This document shows positions 60,101 through 64,000 of a stretch of 64,000 nucleotides of DNA, piece after piece. The first letter of the stretch is position 1; each line of letters begins with the position of its first letter. The stretch lies in contig NC_052474.1 in the NCBI RefSeq assembly GCF_009730915.1, positions 8,839,501 through 8,903,500 of the forward strand, written 5' to 3'. The stretch comes from Dioscorea cayenensis subsp. rotundata. Taxonomy: Eukaryota; Streptophyta; Magnoliopsida; Dioscoreales; Dioscoreaceae. The notes beneath the pieces are model-generated. The model was not told the DNA's origin and did not search any database. It saw only the letters and a list, made by a program, of their open reading frames with translations. A program made the translations under genes and the position numbers.

Positions 60101-61308
60101 TGATAGGCTTCTTCCCATTAAATACTGCATCTGGTCGGACAAATAGAAGGTCCCTGCCGCTCGGGACTTTTCCATGACGTGACACAACCACCAAATAGAT
60201 AGATTTCAGTTTTACTGCAAACAAATGAGATCTTTTCAGCGCTATAAAAGCTACATTTTTCAAGCTTATTATCTTTAGCCACTAAAGAGAAATTATTGTT
60301 TTACTCACTACCAGTTTCCCATCAGAGGCAAACCTACCAAGAGATAAGGAGGGGGTGGAGGCTTTCATAGGCGACCATGAATATGCCACGTAGGTGCAGA
60401 CAAGTGGTGGTCTAAGGGGATCTGGCTTCTGCAAGCTTGAGGTGCTAACTTGATGATTGATTACTGTCAGAACCTTTATCACTACAATTGGATAAGCTAA
60501 GGAGCTTAATCTCAATCTATTCAAAAGTTGTTGTGGGTGGACATTTTAGAGTCTAGACTGCAGCATTTTCATTCCTCGAAGTTGGAATTATATCAATTAT
60601 TATTCTTCTACAAATGAAGCATATCCGTCAATATTAAAAGCCTCTTGTAGGTGGACATTTTAGAGTCTATACTACAGCAATTTCATTCTTAAAATTTGGA
60701 ATCATATAAATTCTTATTCGTCTACTATTTCTCAAATACCATTTTAAGTTCTCAAATGATGTGCACAACCTGATATTAGAGATTTGGCAAAAAGGCCCTA
60801 AAAACCATGAATTAACTAATTACATTTTTTTTTTTCCTCATGATTTTTATAGTACACATTTCATCTAATAATTTTCTCATCATAGGCCTTCGACATGGTA
60901 TCAATTCATGCAAAATTCGGTTTTTAATTCACAATACGTAGCATGGAGTCCATAAAGCACTAAAATTTCTCTTCATCCATTCAACAGACGGATCCTCGCA
61001 AAATACATAGAATCACACAAATGAATAAACATACTGACCTTCCATTTTCCGAGCTGAGACAAACCTTGGGGAAGTCCACCATCCCCCTCCACAATCTCTA
61101 ATCCTAACGAAGCAGCTTTCCCACCCAAACTAGCCATGGCGATGCTCAGCGGCCTGCACGAATCGAACAACAACAATGCGCCTTTTATTCCAAACAAAAC
61201 AAAAGAACTCCAATCCGATTATTACCTCCGATTCTGGCGATGGCCGGAGATCGATGAGCTTCGAGACTTCGGGACGGAGATGGACGCCACAGCCGCAAGG
61301 GTTGCCAT
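57165..61308 (-). pseudogene. Plastid-type glucose-6-phosphate 1-epimerase / galactose mutarotase-like protein, single +1 frameshift
   Basis: Aldose 1-epimerase-fold enzyme, close to Arabidopsis At5g66530-type proteins. Exons found (high to low): 61308-61226, 61153-61039, 60214-60100, 59770-59719, 59264-59127, 58084-57986, 57870-57773, 57581-57474, 57388-57307, 57230-57165; splice sites are GT-AG and phases agree. Exon 1 (MATLAAVASISVPKSRSSS) is Ser/Arg-rich and lacks acids, like a chloroplast transit peptide. Family blocks: TEIYLFGGCVTSWK, GRDLLFVRPDAVFNGKKPI, GGIPHCFPQFGPG, QHGFSRNMNW, LHTYF, GLKGCKTLNKDPDPSNPLEG, VITFPGFVDCIYL, WSDAVIWNPH and YKDFVCVENAQ, including the His and Asp/Glu positions used by the fold. 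Two oddities remain. A micro-exon of 3n+2 bases between exons 2 and 3 was not located; 60473-60450 (VLTVINHQ) is a weak candidate. Exon 3 also changes frame at an A4 run (60171-60168), one A too many. Otherwise intact, so possibly functional. Confidence 0.88.
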
Positions 61309-62071
61309 TTCTCAATGGAATGCTGAGCTTCAAAGCTGTCTTTTTATTTCCATAATATGCATTTCTATCAGTGAATTTTTTTTTTTATCTTGATCCTCTT
61401 ATTTTTTAGAAATTAAGGAGAACCTCGTTTCAAATTTTGTGAATAAACTTGTTGCCTATTCTAGTCAACAATTTATTTATAAATTCTTTAGATAAATTTA
61501 TCATTAAAATTTATAAAAAATATAAATACATTACCAATCTTATGTTTAATATCAGGTTTAGTTTAGTAAAAACTTTTAAGATTTGAAGCTATTCGGAGGA
61601 AACTATGATGCAATTCTAGTAATTTTTGGGTTGATATGTAAAACTACCTTCAAGGATGACGTCAGCATCATCCAGGGGCCCCACAGGGTTTGTCTTCTTC
61701 TGTAGGATAGTAGAACAGGAACAGCTTATTCCTGGAATATACCTCAGTAGATAATTCTAATTTGATGTTGTATATGATCTTTAAACTTTGGGTTTTAAGG
61801 AAATTTCGTAATCAATACTAGTCATAATTGTATGAACAACCTGAATCTAAAAATTAGAGACCAAGACTTTACACACGTTTACTTGTTAATATATAAATAT
61901 ACATAGAAAAGCGGATAAATCACATAGATTAAAAACTCAAGTGTAAATAAAGTTAATAGAGGGCTACAGAGAAAAAAATAAAAAATAAAAATCACACAAT
62001 AAAAACAAATTCACGAAAAGTAGATAACAAAACATTAAAAATAATTAAGAATTAAAACAACACAAAGGATA
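61309..62071. other. Intergenic DNA upstream of epimerase gene
   Basis: Should contain the epimerase promoter (minus strand) just above 61308. The rest is AT-rich without recognised features. Confidence 0.5.
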
Positions 62072-63390
62072 CACTACAAGAGAAACAGGAATTTAACACG
62101 ATTTATTTGTCACGGTTTTAATTCCATGCCAAATTTATCACGGAAATTGGTGCCAAACCCAAAGGTAGTGACAACGTGTCGTGGTATTTGGCACGGTTAC
62201 TAAATCGTGACAATTTTGTCACAGTATTTCGCACCAATTATTTTTTCGTCTAAAATTTAAAGAAAAACCCATGCTAAATGCCGTGACAAACACAACAACC
62301 TTTTCTTTGTCACGGTTTTTGGCACGACCAAGTAAAACCCATGCCAAAAAACGTGACAATGGAGTACAAGGCATTTGATACGGTTTTTGGCACGGTTTAG
62401 TCTTCGCCGTGGCAAAAACTGTGACAAACACATTTACCCTTCTTTGACATGGTTTTAGCACGGTTTAGGCTTCACCGTGCCAAAAACCGTGACGATGGAG
62501 TACATGGCATTTGGCACCATTTTTGGCACGGTGTAGTCTTGCCTGTGCCAAAACCCGTGACAAACACATCAACCTTTTCTTTGTTATGGTTTTTGGTACG
62601 GCCAAGCAAACTTCATGCCAAAAACCATGACAATGGAGTGCAAGGCATTTGGCAAGGTTTTTGGCACAGTTTAGTCTTCGTCGTACCAAAATCCATGACA
62701 AACACATCAACCTTTTCTTTGTCACGGTTTTTGGCACAGTAAAGGCAAAACCGTGCCAAAAACCTTGGCAATAGAGTACATGACATTTGATACCGTTTTT
62801 GGCATGGTGTAAACTTGGCCGTGCCAAAAACCGACACAGTAAAGGCAAAACCATGCTAAACACCGTGACAATAGAGTACATGACATTTGGCACCATTTTT
62901 GGCACGGTGTAGACTTGGCCATGCCAAAAACCATGACAAACACCTCAACCCTTTATTTGTTATGGTATTGGCACGACAAAGGCAACACCATGCCAAAAAC
63001 CGTGACAATAGAGTATATGACATTTGGCGTGGTTAAGGATTGACCGTGCCAAATACTGTGACAAAAACACCATATCTTTCTTTGTCACGGATTTTGGCAT
63101 AGTCAAACCTAAACTACGCCAAATACCGTGACAATAGAGTACATGGCCTTTGGCATGGTTTTTGGCACGGTTGAGCCTTTGCCGTGCCAAAAACCGTAAC
63201 AAACATATCAACCTTTTCTTTGTCACGGTGTTTGGCACGGTAAAGGCAAAACCATGACAATGGAGTACATGACATTTGACACCGTTTTTGGCACGGTGTA
63301 GACTTGGTCATGCCAAAAACAATGACAAACACATCAACCTTTTATTTGTCACTGTTTTTGGCATGACCAACCTAAAACCATACAAAAAAA
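62072..63390 (+). mobile_element. CACTA (En/Spm) element terminus with subterminal repeats
   Basis: Starts CACTACAAGAGAAACAGGA, the conserved terminal inverted repeat type of plant CACTA elements. From about 62110 to 63375 the sequence consists of a motif TTTTTGGCACGGT and its inverse ACCGTGCCAAAAA in alternating orientation, within longer ~120-240 bp repeats that also carry GACAATGGAGTACATGGCAT and ACAAACACATCAACC. Such arrays are the transposase-binding subterminal regions of CACTA elements. The opposite terminus (ending CTTGTAGTG) is not in the window, so the element either continues past 64000 or is truncated. Open frames here (for example 62465-62905, minus) are translations of the repeat and not genes. 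Confidence 0.8.
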
Positions 63391-63569
63391 CTTAATTTTA
63401 CTCTATATTTATAATAATTATATAATAATTGCAGTCTATTTATTATAATTACTTACCCACAATAAAAATTAATTTTTTGATATTGTAATTTAAAATTAAA
63501 ATAAGTCAAATATTGGTTTGGTACTGTTGTTGTTTTTATTTAAAAAGTTTTATATTTGATAGAACTCTT

Positions 63570-64000
63570 AGGCCCTGTTTGGATAACCCAAAAATCCTAT
63601 ATAATCCGTACATTATGGAAAAAAAATATTTTTACGGATTTATGGTATAATGGTCGTTTGGGTACCAAATTTACACCCCAAAAATATGCCATAATATGGG
63701 GATTCTGCAAGAAAAAAAATATTCCAGTGGGACTGGAATATTTTTTTCTTACGAAAGTCGTGGCCCTTCATTCTCCCTCTCTCCTTCACACCAATTCCTT
63801 TCTTCTCAAAAGCTTCACCAGATCCAGACCCTCAATATGATGCGTTGCCGACTGCCACGCCCAGAAGCTTGAAGTCGTCGCCGGAGTGGAACATCCAAAG
63901 CATCCTCCCACAACCGACAGCTGTGTCGCCGGCTGATGAGCGACCACACCGACGCCTGAAGCCACGATAACAAGGTTTAGGGTTTGATCTACGACTGATC
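63570..64000. other. MITE-like sequence and foldback at window end
   Basis: GGCCCTGTTTGGATAACCC (63572-63590) is a typical start of plant hAT- or Harbinger-type MITEs. A near-perfect hairpin with 16 bp arms around GGG lies at 63713-63747 (ATATTCCAGT / ACTGGAATAT). From about 63755 the sequence becomes pyrimidine-rich, then GC-rich (CGTTGCCGACTGCCACGCCC; GTCGCCGGCTGATGAGCGAC) and could be the leader or first exon of a gene that continues beyond the window; no frame can be supported yet. Confidence 0.35.

Noticed and set aside
62465..63332. Minus-strand open frames up to 146 codons
   Set aside because: Translations of the CACTA subterminal repeat; the CQKP/FWHG words recur because the DNA repeats.

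Overview
This is nuclear DNA of a flowering plant. It is very AT-rich, has spliced genes with GT-AG introns, and is dominated by transposable elements (TEs) typical of plants: Ty1/copia, Ty3/gypsy LTRs, Mutator-like elements (MULEs), CACTA and MITEs. The species cannot be named from the sequence. There are no rRNA, tRNA or CRISPR features.

Five host genes are supported. (1) A dihydroflavonol 4-reductase-like gene (18833-23448, +) has six exons and an exact 330-residue frame; its 3.2 kb first intron is filled with ~110 bp degenerate tandem repeats. (2) An auxilin-like gene (27748-24555, -) has two exons and no J domain in reach; it converges on the DFR-like gene. (3) RER1, a Golgi-to-ER retrieval receptor (49692-53272, +), has three coding exons and 193 residues. 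(4) A DYW-type pentatricopeptide repeat gene (54750-56595, +) is broken by one extra A in an A4 run. (5) A plastid-type glucose-6-phosphate 1-epimerase / galactose mutarotase-like gene (61308-57165, -) was reconstructed over ten exons, starting with a short transit-peptide exon; it too is broken by one extra A in an A4 run. Two identical kinds of lesion in otherwise intact genes suggest homopolymer consensus errors, though real mutations are possible.

Layout. 1-1609: AT-rich, MITE-like fragments. 1610-14064: a decayed Ty1/copia element whose reverse transcriptase is split by a solo Del/Tekay-like gypsy LTR (about 4567-12587), which is itself split by a 4.4 kb non-coding insertion (about 7412-11780); this is a three-level nest. 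14878-18365: a deletion-derivative MULE ending about 470 bp before the DFR-like start codon. 18.8-27.7 kb: two convergent host genes. 28.0-30.3 kb: MULE-type MITEs, one (29363-30326) with ~215 bp inverted ends and a perfect 9 bp target duplication. 30831-41139: a 10.3 kb composite MULE with a perfect 9 bp target duplication, made of an internally deleted copy fused head-to-tail to a longer copy carrying a MULE transposase and an opposing Ulp1-like (C48) protease gene; it sits inside an older hAT-like element. 43892-44352: a small related MULE with its own 9 bp duplication. 46255-47663: a solo LTR. 48.8-61.3 kb: the gene-rich part. 62072 to at least 63390: a CACTA element end with subterminal repeats; a foldback lies at 63.7 kb.

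The host genes do not form a pathway; they are ordinary neighbours. The more novel material is in the MULE family: three elements whose spacers and introns are built of ~20 bp degenerate repeats with an element-specific keyword, and a tandem fusion of two copies that appears to have moved as one unit.
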